Below, in pieces: positions 8,975 through 18,284 of a stretch of 64,000 bases of DNA (its first letter is position 1; the number at the start of each line of letters is the position of its first letter). The position numbers were made by a program, and so were the translations under genes. Under the pieces are notes generated by a model. The model did no database searches. It had not been told where the DNA came from and was given only the letters and a program-made list of their open reading frames with translations. The DNA lies in contig JAEUUC010000011.1 of the NCBI GenBank assembly GCA_016787665.1, forward strand, positions 124,001 through 188,000, written 5' to 3'. Source of the stretch: Cyclobacteriaceae bacterium (GTDB taxonomy: Bacteria; Bacteroidota; Bacteroidia; Cytophagales; Cyclobacteriaceae).

Positions 8975-10306
8975 ATGAACAAAGTTTGGTTGATCATTCA
9001 ACGCGAGTTTTTGAATCGCGTGCAGAAAAAATCGTTTTTGGTTACCACCATTTTGGTGCCGTTGATTATTCCGGCCATTATGGGGGTGTTGGTGTATGTC
9101 ATGGTCCAGGAAGTAAAGGAAGCCAAGCCCGACACCATTCAGGTGCTGGACGAGAGCGGAGCATTTACACTTGAATCGACCAAACGAATCTCCATTGTCC
9201 CCATCAGCGGCACATTGGAGCAGGCGAAAAAAGCCTACATGGAGTCTGACGATTTTGGGCTTTTGTATATACCCGCCACCGAAACGAACAATCCAAAAGG
9301 TATTGTCCTGTATACCAAGGAAAATCAGAGCGTTGAAAAGATCAGCAATGTCGAGGGCATGCTGAACGACCGCGTCAAGGATGCCAAAATGGAAAAGTAC
9401 AATGTGGACAAGGAAACCCTGAAAGACATCCGGACCACCAAAGTGGGTTTCCAGGAGATCAACCTCAGCGACAGCGGGGAAGAGAAGTCCAGCAATACGG
9501 GCGTTTTATACGGCCTGGGAATGGTGCTGGGCATTTTGATCTACATGTTCGTATTGATCTACGGCATCCAGATTATGCAGGGTGTGATCGATGAGAAAAC
9601 GTCCAAAATTGTAGAGGTAATTGTATCGTCAGTGAAGCCGTTTCAATTGATGTTGGGCAAGATTGTAGGTATTGCATCAGTCGGACTCGTGCAGTTTCTG
9701 ATCTGGATCATTCTGATTGGGGTAGTTTCAACCAGTGTGTTGGGTTACTTCGGCTTGAAAATGCCGCAACAGCAGGCGATGGAGCAGGTGATTGAAAGTA
9801 CCGGTGACGAAGAAGTAAAAGAAGCCATACAGGCGCAATCGCTTCAGACACCTGAACTCTTGAAGAACATGAGTCAGATTCCGTTTACCAAAATCGCGCT
9901 CGTTTTCCTGTTCTATTTCCTTGGGGGTTACCTCCTATACGGAGCGCTGTTTGCCGCGGTGGGATCGGCCGTAGAGTCCATACAAGAATCGCAGCAATTT
10001 CAATTCCCCATCACACTCCCTCTGCTCATCGGCTATCTCGGATTATTCATGTTTATCCTCCGCGACCCGCACGGCACCGTAAGTTTCTGGCTGTCGATTA
10101 TCCCCTTCACTTCCCCCGTTGCGATGGTAGGCCGAATTGCTTTTGATGTGCCAGACTGGCAGCTCGCCTTGTCCATGGTGCTGTTGGTTGGCGGCTTCAT
10201 CTTCACCACCTGGATAGCCGGCCGCATTTACCGCGTAGGTATTTTGATGACGGGCACCAAGGTAAACTACAAAGTACTGGCCAAGTGGTTCATGACGAAG
10301 GTCTAG
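8975..10306 (+). CDS. ABC-2 type permease (NatB/YhaP-like)
   Basis: The 443-aa inner-membrane partner of the preceding ATPase starts with an amphipathic elbow (IIQREFLNRVQKKSFLVTTILVPL) and a first membrane helix. A large extracytoplasmic domain (about residues 45-170) and five further helices follow in the C-terminal half (LGMVLGILIYMFVLIYGI, VGLVQFLIWIILIGVV, IALVFLFYFLGGYLLYGALF and others). The motif GVIDEKTSKIVEVIVSSVKP before helix 3 is typical of NatB/YhaP permeases. It is followed by a strong terminator. The transported substrate is not evident; Na+ extrusion is a family-based possibility only. Confidence 0.88.
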   Translation: MNKVWLIIQREFLNRVQKKSFLVTTILVPLIIPAIMGVLVYVMVQEVKEAKPDTIQVLDESGAFTLESTKRISIVPISGTLEQAKKAYMESDDFGLLYIPATETNNPKGIVLYTKENQSVEKISNVEGMLNDRVKDAKMEKYNVDKETLKDIRTTKVGFQEINLSDSGEEKSSNTGVLYGLGMVLGILIYMFVLIYGIQIMQGVIDEKTSKIVEVIVSSVKPFQLMLGKIVGIASVGLVQFLIWIILIGVVSTSVLGYFGLKMPQQQAMEQVIESTGDEEVKEAIQAQSLQTPELLKNMSQIPFTKIALVFLFYFLGGYLLYGALFAAVGSAVESIQESQQFQFPITLPLLIGYLGLFMFILRDPHGTVSFWLSIIPFTSPVAMVGRIAFDVPDWQLALSMVLLVGGFIFTTWIAGRIYRVGILMTGTKVNYKVLAKWFMTKV

Positions 10307-10328
10307 ACCAGCCAAACCCTCAAACACC

Positions 10329-10362
10329 AAAAAAATCTCTCCCGATCCGGAGAGATTTTTTT
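10329..10362 (+). terminator. Strong rho-independent terminator after the ABC exporter
   Basis: TCTCTCC (10336-10342) pairs perfectly with GGAGAGA (10349-10355) across a 6-nt loop. Seven A residues precede it and seven T residues follow, so the stem can extend through A-T pairs and would work in both directions. It separates the exporter genes from the histidine kinase at 10380. Confidence 0.85.
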
Positions 10363-10379
10363 CTTTACTTTCGGTACGC

Positions 10380-11591
10380 ATGGCCAGCAAAAACACTCCG
10401 GCATCCATGGAATTCTATCAGGACAATACCAACCTGAAGTGGATTATCCTCATTGTATCGGTGGTGATTAGCGTGGGCTCCATTTACTACACCGATGTGC
10501 TGGTTGACCAGCTCAAGGAACGCGAACGCAACCAAATCAACCTGTTTGCCCGCGCCCTGGAATACACCATTAACGAAGCCGAAAACAACATTCTGTTTAT
10601 CCGGGAGGAAATCATTCTGAAAAATCACTCCATCCCCACCCTGCAGGTGAGTGAACAGGGTGACATTCTCAGTTACATCAACCTCCCGGTTGACTCGGCC
10701 TGGTCGGCCGAAAAGAAAAAGAGTTACCTCAACCGCCAGTTGGCTGAAATGAAGCGTACCTACGCTCCCATCGAGATCTTGCTCAAAGACGAAAACAACG
10801 AAGTATTCGGGCGACAGTATCTCTACTACAAGAATTCATTTCTGCTTAGCCAGCTCATGGCATACCCCTACATTCAGCTGTCCGTCATCGCCATCTTCGC
10901 CTTCATTTCGTACCTGGCCTTCAACTATTCGCGCGTGGCCGAACAAAACCGCGTCTGGGTAGGGCTCGCGAAAGAGACAGCCCACCAACTCGGCACACCC
11001 TTGTCATCGTTGATGGCTTGGCTCGAGGTGCTACGCGATGACCCGGAAATTAAAGGTAAAGGCGTGGTGGATGAGTTGGAAAAAGACATTCTGAAACTGC
11101 GGGTGGTCACCGAGCGCTTTTCCAGCATAGGATCAACCCCGGTGCTCAAATCGGAAAATGTGTACCAGCTCATCACCAATGTAGTGGGGTATCTGCGGCC
11201 CCGCGTATCATCCAAGATTACGTTCGAACTCTACACGCTATCCGAAAACATACAGGCTAGAATTCATGCCCCGTTGTTTGAATGGGTTATTGAAAATCTC
11301 TGCAAAAATGCGGTTGATGCCATGGGCAACACCGGTACGATTGCCATCAAAATCTTACGCGGCAGCGACAGCAAAGTTTTCATTGACATTTCGGACACCG
11401 GCAAGGGCATACCCAAAGGCAGCGTGGCCAGTGTTTTCAAGCCCGGCTACACCACCAAAAAGCGCGGCTGGGGTCTTGGACTGGCCCTGGCGAAACGGAT
11501 AATTGAACTCTATCACGAGGGGAGGATATTCGTTAAATCCTCAGAAGAAAACCTGGGAACCACCTTTCGTATCGAGCTGAAGGCCGGCTAA
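10380..11591 (+). CDS. Orphan membrane sensor histidine kinase
   Basis: This 403-aa inner-membrane kinase has a first helix at about residues 19-38, a periplasmic sensor region of roughly 120 aa and a second helix at about 158-182. There is no HAMP domain; the H-box follows at once (AKETAHQLGTPLSSL, phospho-acceptor His202). The ATPase part shows N-box ENLCKNAVDAM, G1 DTGKGIP and G2 GWGLGLALAK. No response regulator gene is adjacent, so its partner must be elsewhere. It sits between a strong terminator and the atpD promoter and is likely monocistronic. The sensed signal is unknown. Confidence 0.9.
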   Translation: MASKNTPASMEFYQDNTNLKWIILIVSVVISVGSIYYTDVLVDQLKERERNQINLFARALEYTINEAENNILFIREEIILKNHSIPTLQVSEQGDILSYINLPVDSAWSAEKKKSYLNRQLAEMKRTYAPIEILLKDENNEVFGRQYLYYKNSFLLSQLMAYPYIQLSVIAIFAFISYLAFNYSRVAEQNRVWVGLAKETAHQLGTPLSSLMAWLEVLRDDPEIKGKGVVDELEKDILKLRVVTERFSSIGSTPVLKSENVYQLITNVVGYLRPRVSSKITFELYTLSENIQARIHAPLFEWVIENLCKNAVDAMGNTGTIAIKILRGSDSKVFIDISDTGKGIPKGSVASVFKPGYTTKKRGWGLGLALAKRIIELYHEGRIFVKSSEENLGTTFRIELKAG

Positions 11592-11619
11592 AGGAGGGCC
11601 CAAAATGGGCCGCAAAACC

Positions 11620-11650
11620 TTTGCCTGAGACACTGAATATGCTACTTTTG
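11620..11650 (+). promoter_or_regulatory. Consensus Bacteroidota promoter of atpDC
   Basis: TTTG (11620-11623), a 19-nt spacer and TACTTTTG (11643-11650) match the Bacteroidota sigma-ABfr-type consensus exactly in both elements and spacing. The atpD ATG is at 11742, implying a leader of about 85 nt. Confidence 0.75.
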
Positions 11651-11705
11651 CGCTCGGATTTTGGACGCAGTGGATTTCATTCGTAACTGATTCAAAATCA
11701 TTTAG

Positions 11706-13247
<1,542 letters not shown>

Positions 13248-13254
13248 GTTGCGT

Positions 13255-13503
13255 ATGCACCTGGAAATCCTAACACCTGAGAAAAAGATATTTGAGGGTG
13301 AAGTGTCTTCGGCCACGTTCCCTGGTGCCGATGGCTCCTTTCAGATATTGAATCATCACGCTCCGCTGGTGAGTTTGCTGAAGGAAGGTTCGGTCGAGTA
13401 TAAAACCGGAAAGGATGGCAAACAAAGCCTGATGATCACAGGTGGCGTGGTGGAGGTACTGCGCGATCACGTGATTTTGCTGGCCGATGGCGTGAAGCAA
13501 TAG
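13255..13503 (+). CDS. atpC: F1F0 ATP synthase subunit epsilon, short form
   Basis: This 82-aa central-stalk subunit contacts gamma and the c ring. It contains the N-terminal beta-sandwich (LEILTPEKKIFEGEVSSATFPGADGSFQILNHHAPLVSLL, GGVVEVLRDHVILLAD) but ends where the C-terminal helical pair of E. coli-type epsilon (about 135 aa) would begin. That hairpin inhibits ATP hydrolysis in other bacteria, so this form should lack that control. Short epsilon subunits are usual in Bacteroidota. The ATG at 13255 is used; a TTG two codons earlier is possible. A terminator follows at 13522. Confidence 0.93.
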   Translation: MHLEILTPEKKIFEGEVSSATFPGADGSFQILNHHAPLVSLLKEGSVEYKTGKDGKQSLMITGGVVEVLRDHVILLADGVKQ

Positions 13504-13521
13504 TCGTTGACGCTCAAAAGC

Positions 13522-13552
13522 AAAAAAGCTACCGCGATGCGGTGGCTTTTTT
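13522..13552 (+). terminator. Rho-independent terminator after atpC
   Basis: AAAAAAGCTACCGC (13522-13535) pairs with GCGGTGGCTTTTTT (13539-13552) with one T-G wobble and a 3-nt loop, ending in six T residues. It lies 18 nt after the atpC stop. Confidence 0.88.
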
Positions 13553-13619
13553 AATTTCCTCAAAGACAGGCCACGGACGCCTTCAGGCATCGCAAAAATA
13601 CTTAAAGATCAAGTCCGTC

Positions 13620-13640
13620 ATGCCGTGCAAGTCCCGGCAT
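13620..13640. repeat. REP-like palindromic element between convergent genes
   Basis: ATGCCG (13620-13625) and CGGCAT (13635-13640) form a perfect inverted repeat with a 9-nt spacer. With its flanks it resembles the GTCATGCCGGACTT...CGGCATCC palindromes that occur as dispersed repeats in many bacterial genomes. It sits in the 150-nt gap between the atpC terminator and the end of the FtsX permease gene, which otherwise holds nothing recognisable. Whether it is repeated elsewhere cannot be seen here. Confidence 0.35.
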
Positions 13641-13705
13641 CCCATTCTCAGTACACCGAAGCGGATTCAAGCACTATAGCCAGGATACCAACTGCATTTT
13701 AGTTT

Positions 13706-16345
13706 CTACTCCCATTTCAAACTCTCGACCGGGTTTTTGCGTGACGCCCCCAACGACTGGAACACTACCGTAGCAAAACCAATCATCACGAGAAGCAAAA
13801 ATGGCCCGACAAACAGGATCGCACTGATATCTATCCGGTACGCATACTGCGTAAGCCACCAATCAACCAAGTAATAACTTATTGGGAGGCTAATGATTGC
13901 GCCAACGCCAATTGGTGTCATAAAATGGCTACATAGCTCACGCGTTAGGTAACCCACTCCGGCCCCAAGGATTTTCTTAATCCCAATCTCCTTGGTTTTG
14001 CGATGAATGGTATGGAGTGATAACGAAAAAAGCCCTAAACACGCGATGACAATTGCCACCCAAGAAAACACACTTACACTGCGGTTCATTAAAATATCGG
14101 ATTGATATTGTTTATTGAAAAAGTCATCCAGGAAAAAGTATTGAAAGGGTTTATCGGGGAAATGCACTTGCCAAATCTTTTCAATCTGATCAACTTTCTC
14201 GGGAAGGTTTTCGCCATTCAGCGATAATGTGAGGAATTTCATATACCCGGCACCGGTAATGTATGCAGATGGAAACAGCGGATCGTGTAAACCAGCTTCG
14301 TGAAATGATTCCACCACACCAATAATTTCACGAGTGCCAAACAATTCAATTTTTGTTCCGAGTGCTTCTTCCGGTGTTCCAAGCTTTAGTTGTTTAACTG
14401 TTTCGGCCGTAACAATAACAGAACTCTGATTGCCCAATGAAGACGAATAATTTCTGCCGGCCAGCAAATGTAAATCAAACGTTTCAAGGAATTTTTCATC
14501 TACGCGGGTTAGGTTACACCGCACCACCTCATCGCTGGCCGCTCCGGTAACCCGGGTGCTGCCGCGCCATTCATTCTTCCTACCGGGTATGTTTGATGAA
14601 ACAGTGGCCTGCAGACTAATCCCGTTCATGGCCACTTCCGACTTAACGGAATTCAGGCGGATGTTGAAAACGGAATCCATCTCTTCACTCACCCCGGGCA
14701 AGACTTTTACAACCAGCTTTCGCGCAATACCAAAACCAAGGTCCTTGTTTTGCATAAACTCAATTTGCCTGAACAGCACAAAAGTGCCCGTGATCAAAAT
14801 CAAGGAAATAGAAAATTGAATGGTAACAAGACAGGTTTGAAGCCATGAACGTTGGTGTTTTGCCAACTTGCCTTTTAATGCTTCCCGGGCATTTAGACGT
14901 GTGAGCACAAAGACCGGATAGAATCCGCCCAAAACAGATACCAGCAACGCTACACCCCCCAGCGTTAGCCAAAACATAGGTTGCTGATATAACTGTAAAG
15001 TGATTTTTGATTCAAATGACGTATTGAACCACGGCATCAAAAGCCAGGCGGCAGTCAATGCCATACCCATCGACACAGTAATTAATATCATGGATTCCAT
15101 CAGGAACTGTGCAGACAACTGAATTGCGGTTGATCCTATTGTTTTTCGTATGCCCATTTCCTTGATGCGTTGCAATGCCCGCGATGTACTCAAATTGACG
15201 TAATTGATGACCGCTATCACCATAATGAATATGGCCACAACAAACAGGCCGTAGACAATTCTCCGATTGCCATTCGGTTGAAGCTCACCTTCGAGGTGTG
15301 AATCGAGGTGGATGCCTTCTAAAGGTTGTAGTTCAAACTGAGAACTTGCCCCAGGCCGGGTTTTATAGTACTCACCGGTATAAGACTTCGCAAAGTCAGA
15401 AAGTCTCGCGGACACGCGTTGCATATCTTCGGGCGAATCAAAGAGAACATAGGTATAAAAACCATCCCAGGTGAAGAGGCTTCTCTCTTCATACACGTTA
15501 AACCACGATTGAAGCATGTCAAACTTGAAGTGACTGTTTCCAGGTAAATCTTCGAATACACCAGTAATCGTAAATGCGCCCATCCCGGTGCTGCTGGTAA
15601 GCACTTCGCCAACAACATCAAGACGCTTAAAGTAGCGCATGGCGGTGCTACTGGATAGAATGACTTTACTTTCACCGTTTAAAGCTGTAGCTCTATCTCC
15701 ATAGATGAATTTCAAATCAAAAATCTGACAAAATGTATTATCGGCCAGAAAAGAATCAGGTTCGGAGAAACTGATCCGCTCGCCATCGCTCGCAGTTGCT
15801 ACAAAAACGGGTTCAATATTGGTGCTTATCGGGAATAAGCGGGCCACCGACTTTACTTCTGGGAAATACTCTTGCAGTGCGATTCCTACTTCCGGAAAGT
15901 TCATGGCTTTTTTATAGAGCAACTGGTTATCGACAAATCGGTTGTGCTGCAAGCGATAAATGCTCTTGCTATTCGCAAAAAACCTATCGTAGCTTAATTC
16001 AAATCGGGTGTAGTCGGCAATCAGAATACAAGCGGTGAGGCTCACACTTAGGCCAAAAAGTATAATGGCAACAAACACTTTACTTCTTGTCAGCACGCGT
16101 ACAGCTACTTTCCAATAGTTTTGAAGGATATCCATCTGCCTAAAATTTAGAACCAACTTGTTTCGAAGTAAAATTCCCGGTCTAAAAAATCGTATCACAT
16201 TCCACAGCAATCTTCTCTTCGCCTTCCTTTCACCAAACAACTTCACATCGTGCCCGAACTTTTGAAGTAAATCGCCTTCAATTTCCTCGAGTAGGTGTGC
16301 CGGGCAGAACCAGCGCAAAATCCGTATCGCCCAGAGATCCTTCAT
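13706..16345 (-). CDS. FtsX/MacB-type ABC permease with N-terminal permease prefix domain
   Basis: The 879-aa inner-membrane protein begins with a soluble prefix (LRWFCPAHLLEEIEGDLLQKF, about 10-75) characteristic of PadR-linked transporters, then a MacB-like helix and periplasmic core. An FtsX domain follows (INYVNLSTSRALQRIKEMGIRKTIGS) with three helices; the pattern of helix, periplasmic core and FtsX domain (KTKEIGIKKILGAGV) is then repeated. No ATPase gene is adjacent, so it must use one from elsewhere or act as a mechanotransmitter. The ATG at 16345 overlaps the PadR stop (TGATG) and is preferred over an ATG 33 nt upstream inside padR. Substrate unknown. Confidence 0.9.
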   Translation of the reverse strand: MKDLWAIRILRWFCPAHLLEEIEGDLLQKFGHDVKLFGERKAKRRLLWNVIRFFRPGILLRNKLVLNFRQMDILQNYWKVAVRVLTRSKVFVAIILFGLSVSLTACILIADYTRFELSYDRFFANSKSIYRLQHNRFVDNQLLYKKAMNFPEVGIALQEYFPEVKSVARLFPISTNIEPVFVATASDGERISFSEPDSFLADNTFCQIFDLKFIYGDRATALNGESKVILSSSTAMRYFKRLDVVGEVLTSSTGMGAFTITGVFEDLPGNSHFKFDMLQSWFNVYEERSLFTWDGFYTYVLFDSPEDMQRVSARLSDFAKSYTGEYYKTRPGASSQFELQPLEGIHLDSHLEGELQPNGNRRIVYGLFVVAIFIMVIAVINYVNLSTSRALQRIKEMGIRKTIGSTAIQLSAQFLMESMILITVSMGMALTAAWLLMPWFNTSFESKITLQLYQQPMFWLTLGGVALLVSVLGGFYPVFVLTRLNAREALKGKLAKHQRSWLQTCLVTIQFSISLILITGTFVLFRQIEFMQNKDLGFGIARKLVVKVLPGVSEEMDSVFNIRLNSVKSEVAMNGISLQATVSSNIPGRKNEWRGSTRVTGAASDEVVRCNLTRVDEKFLETFDLHLLAGRNYSSSLGNQSSVIVTAETVKQLKLGTPEEALGTKIELFGTREIIGVVESFHEAGLHDPLFPSAYITGAGYMKFLTLSLNGENLPEKVDQIEKIWQVHFPDKPFQYFFLDDFFNKQYQSDILMNRSVSVFSWVAIVIACLGLFSLSLHTIHRKTKEIGIKKILGAGVGYLTRELCSHFMTPIGVGAIISLPISYYLVDWWLTQYAYRIDISAILFVGPFLLLVMIGFATVVFQSLGASRKNPVESLKWE

Positions 16346-16671
16346 CAACTCATTTTTAACTGGGGTACCAACTTCCATAGCTCCACCCGCGTTTCTTTAA
16401 GTGCCTTAAGCATGGCCAGACCGGCACTGGTGATAGTGTAGATACGTTTGCGTCTGCCGCCCCGCTGTTGTGTAGCCCCACCCATGGCCGATTTGATTAG
16501 GCCTTTGTCCTCAAGACGATAAAGAGTTACGTGGACCGCGCTCAAATTAACGGAGCGCTTCAGGCGCGTTTCAAGTTCTTCGGCAATGGCCGCACCATAA
16601 GCATCGTCTTGCAAAGCCGCTACAAGGGTCAAAACGACCTCCTCAAACTCACCGACATATTCTCTAGCCAT
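16345..16671 (-). CDS. PadR-family transcriptional regulator
   Basis: This is a 108-aa winged-helix regulator. The PadR core is clear: GAAIAEELETRL, VHVTLYRLEDKGLIKS and GRRKRIYTITSAGLAML, followed by a short C-terminal helix. Its stop overlaps the start of the permease gene by one base (TGATG), so the two are translationally coupled. This PadR-permease pairing is a recognised arrangement in Bacteroidota and Acidobacteria; PadR proteins usually repress their own operon and respond to toxic compounds. The inducer here is unknown. The upstream AT-rich stretch up to 16720 presumably holds promoter and operator. Confidence 0.9.
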   Translation of the reverse strand: MAREYVGEFEEVVLTLVAALQDDAYGAAIAEELETRLKRSVNLSAVHVTLYRLEDKGLIKSAMGGATQQRGGRRKRIYTITSAGLAMLKALKETRVELWKLVPQLKMS

Positions 16672-16730
16672 TTATATCCTTATATTTTGTAAAGTAAATG
16701 AATGGAAAAATTATGCCTGAAACAAGTCAA

Positions 16731-16764
16731 AATAAAAACTCCCGTGCCAAACCGGCCCGGGAGT
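16731..16764 (-). terminator. Terminator of the kbl-to-lipoprotein operon
   Basis: Read on the minus strand, ACTCCCG (16764-16758) pairs with CGGGAGT (16744-16738), followed by TTTTATT. It lies 23 nt after the stop of the lipoprotein gene at 16787 and insulates the PadR operon from it. Confidence 0.75.
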
Positions 16765-16786
16765 CGAAAAATATTGCTTAACAGGG

Positions 16787-17290
16787 TTACTGCCGCACCA
16801 ACCACTTCACAAAGAAGACCACGCCAATGATCATGGCAATACCACCGATGATCCAAAATACATCGCCCCCGATGATCAGCGCCACGACACCCACAGCACC
16901 AAAAATGGCTGCCAGTTTAAGGTCTTTGTCCATTGCACTTACATTTTGGCTGGATTCGGGGGAAGCTTTCTTCGCTTTCATTGAAGCCTTGATGGCGGCC
17001 TTTAGATTTTGCCGAAGCTCCTTGCGCTCAGCTTTCGTCATTTGCATGTACGTCTTACGAACCTCAACGGTTGGGGTTGATTCAGTAACTACCGGTACGA
17101 CTTGGGTTGACGCGGTAAGTTCCTCAGGTTGAATAGCAGGACGAATCGTTGACTCGGTTACAACCGGTGCCGCTTTCGTTTCTGGATACACCGGCTCATA
17201 CGGCTTCACATTTTGAAAGTGCGCAGCATACTTGTTTGACGAGCACGAAGCCAACACGCTCAAGACCAGCAGATAAAGAAGTTTCTTCAT
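16787..17290 (-). CDS. Predicted lipoprotein with C-terminal membrane segment
   Basis: The 167-aa product begins with a lipoprotein signal (MKKLLYLLVLSVLASCSS; lipobox LASC, Cys16). A Pro/Thr/Val-rich region (about 25-80) contains imperfect VVTEST-type repeats. A basic, Lys/Arg-rich helix follows (MTKAERKELRQNLKAAIKASMKAKK, about 82-106), then two hydrophobic helices at the C-terminus (about 127-163). Similar short Bacteroidota proteins exist, but I do not recognise a named family. Its ATG overlaps the stop of the upstream gene as ATGA, so it is the last gene of the operon starting at 19729. Confidence 0.8.
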   Translation of the reverse strand: MKKLLYLLVLSVLASCSSNKYAAHFQNVKPYEPVYPETKAAPVVTESTIRPAIQPEELTASTQVVPVVTESTPTVEVRKTYMQMTKAERKELRQNLKAAIKASMKAKKASPESSQNVSAMDKDLKLAAIFGAVGVVALIIGGDVFWIIGGIAMIIGVVFFVKWLVRQ

Positions 17291-17604
17291 AGGTTGTTTT
17301 TTGTTTTGGTTTTAAAGATAGAAAACAAACGATTAAAAAAGCGCTTTTCGAAATCCCAAAAAAACCGGAATTGACCAAAAATAGCGCCATAAAACAGCAA
17401 CAAGACGTTATAGACCGGCAGAATGAGCACGTAATAGACCACGCTGGCCCAGAGTGGAATTTCAATCTCATTAAACAGGAATCTGAATAACGGGCGTTTC
17501 AAAAAAAGCACGGTAAATCCGGTGCAGGCAAAAACCAATAAAACCAAAATCACCCGTGCAGGGGACAGACCCCAGCGGGCCTGCAGGCGTTGCATCCAAT
17601 TCAT
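17287..17604 (-). CDS. Small membrane protein (DUF6787-like)
   Basis: The product is 105 aa with two membrane helices (VILVLLVFACTGFTVLFL and VVYYVLILPVYNVLLLFYGAIFG) and a basic aromatic tail (FFWDFEKRFFNRLF). The N-terminal MQRLQARWGLSPARV and the FWDFEKR motif resemble the Bacteroidota family catalogued as DUF6787, sometimes annotated as a prolipoprotein diacylglyceryl transferase-like protein; no such activity is supported. The start at 17604 overlaps the RluA-family stop as ATGA, and the stop overlaps the lipoprotein start in the same way. Function unknown. Confidence 0.75.
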   Translation of the reverse strand: MNWMQRLQARWGLSPARVILVLLVFACTGFTVLFLKRPLFRFLFNEIEIPLWASVVYYVLILPVYNVLLLFYGAIFGQFRFFWDFEKRFFNRLFSIFKTKTKNNL

Positions 17605-18278
17605 CGGGCAAAACTGGTGAATTGATTCCACACGGAATGATCGGGTAACGGAGCATTAATAGCGGTGGCCGCTTTCGAAACCGGGTGAATGAACCTGAGG
17701 CTGCGGGCATGCAGCGCAATTCGGGCATCATCCAGCGCAAATGGGGCGCCATAGCGCAAATCGCCAACAATCGGGGAACCGATAGCCGCCAATTGCACCC
17801 GGATCTGATGCGGACGACCGGTAACGGGCCTCACATCAAGCAAGTAAAATCCATTGGCTTCTTCCAGGATCGAATAGGATAACTCCGAACGAAGTGCATC
17901 GGGCGTCTCCCGACTGAACCAGGCAGTCTTATTTTTTGATTCGTCCTTCCTTAACCAGTGAATAAGCGTATCCTCCGGCTTGCCTGGTTTGCGTTCCACC
18001 ACTGCCCGGTACGTTTTTTGGGTTTCCCGTTCCCGGAACTGTTGATTCATGCGTTCCAGTGCCTTCGATGTGCGGGCAAACAAAACCACGCCACTCACCG
18101 GGCGGTCGAGGCGGTGAATGACGCCCAGAAAAACCTCGCCCGGCTTCCGGTATTTCTCTTTGATGTACTGTTTGACCCGTTCAGCCAGTGGCGTATCCCC
18201 TGTACTGTCCCCCTGCACCAGCCAGCCGGCCGGCTTATTGACAGCAATCAGGTGATTATCCTCAAACAATACCTCCAT
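17601..18278 (-). CDS. RluA-family RNA pseudouridine synthase
   Basis: This 225-aa cytoplasmic enzyme converts uridine to pseudouridine in rRNA or tRNA. The catalytic motif HRLDRPVSG has its Asp at residue 58, and VRPVTGRPHQIRVQLA and GDLRYG are the other family landmarks. It lacks the N-terminal S4 domain of RluC/RluD, resembling the short RluA/TruC-like forms. The target base cannot be predicted. It starts 6 nt after the kbl stop and overlaps the next gene by ATGA, so it is part of the same operon although the functions are unrelated. Confidence 0.92.
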   Translation of the reverse strand: MEVLFEDNHLIAVNKPAGWLVQGDSTGDTPLAERVKQYIKEKYRKPGEVFLGVIHRLDRPVSGVVLFARTSKALERMNQQFRERETQKTYRAVVERKPGKPEDTLIHWLRKDESKNKTAWFSRETPDALRSELSYSILEEANGFYLLDVRPVTGRPHQIRVQLAAIGSPIVGDLRYGAPFALDDARIALHARSLRFIHPVSKAATAINAPLPDHSVWNQFTSFAR

Positions 18279-18284
18279 GAGAGG

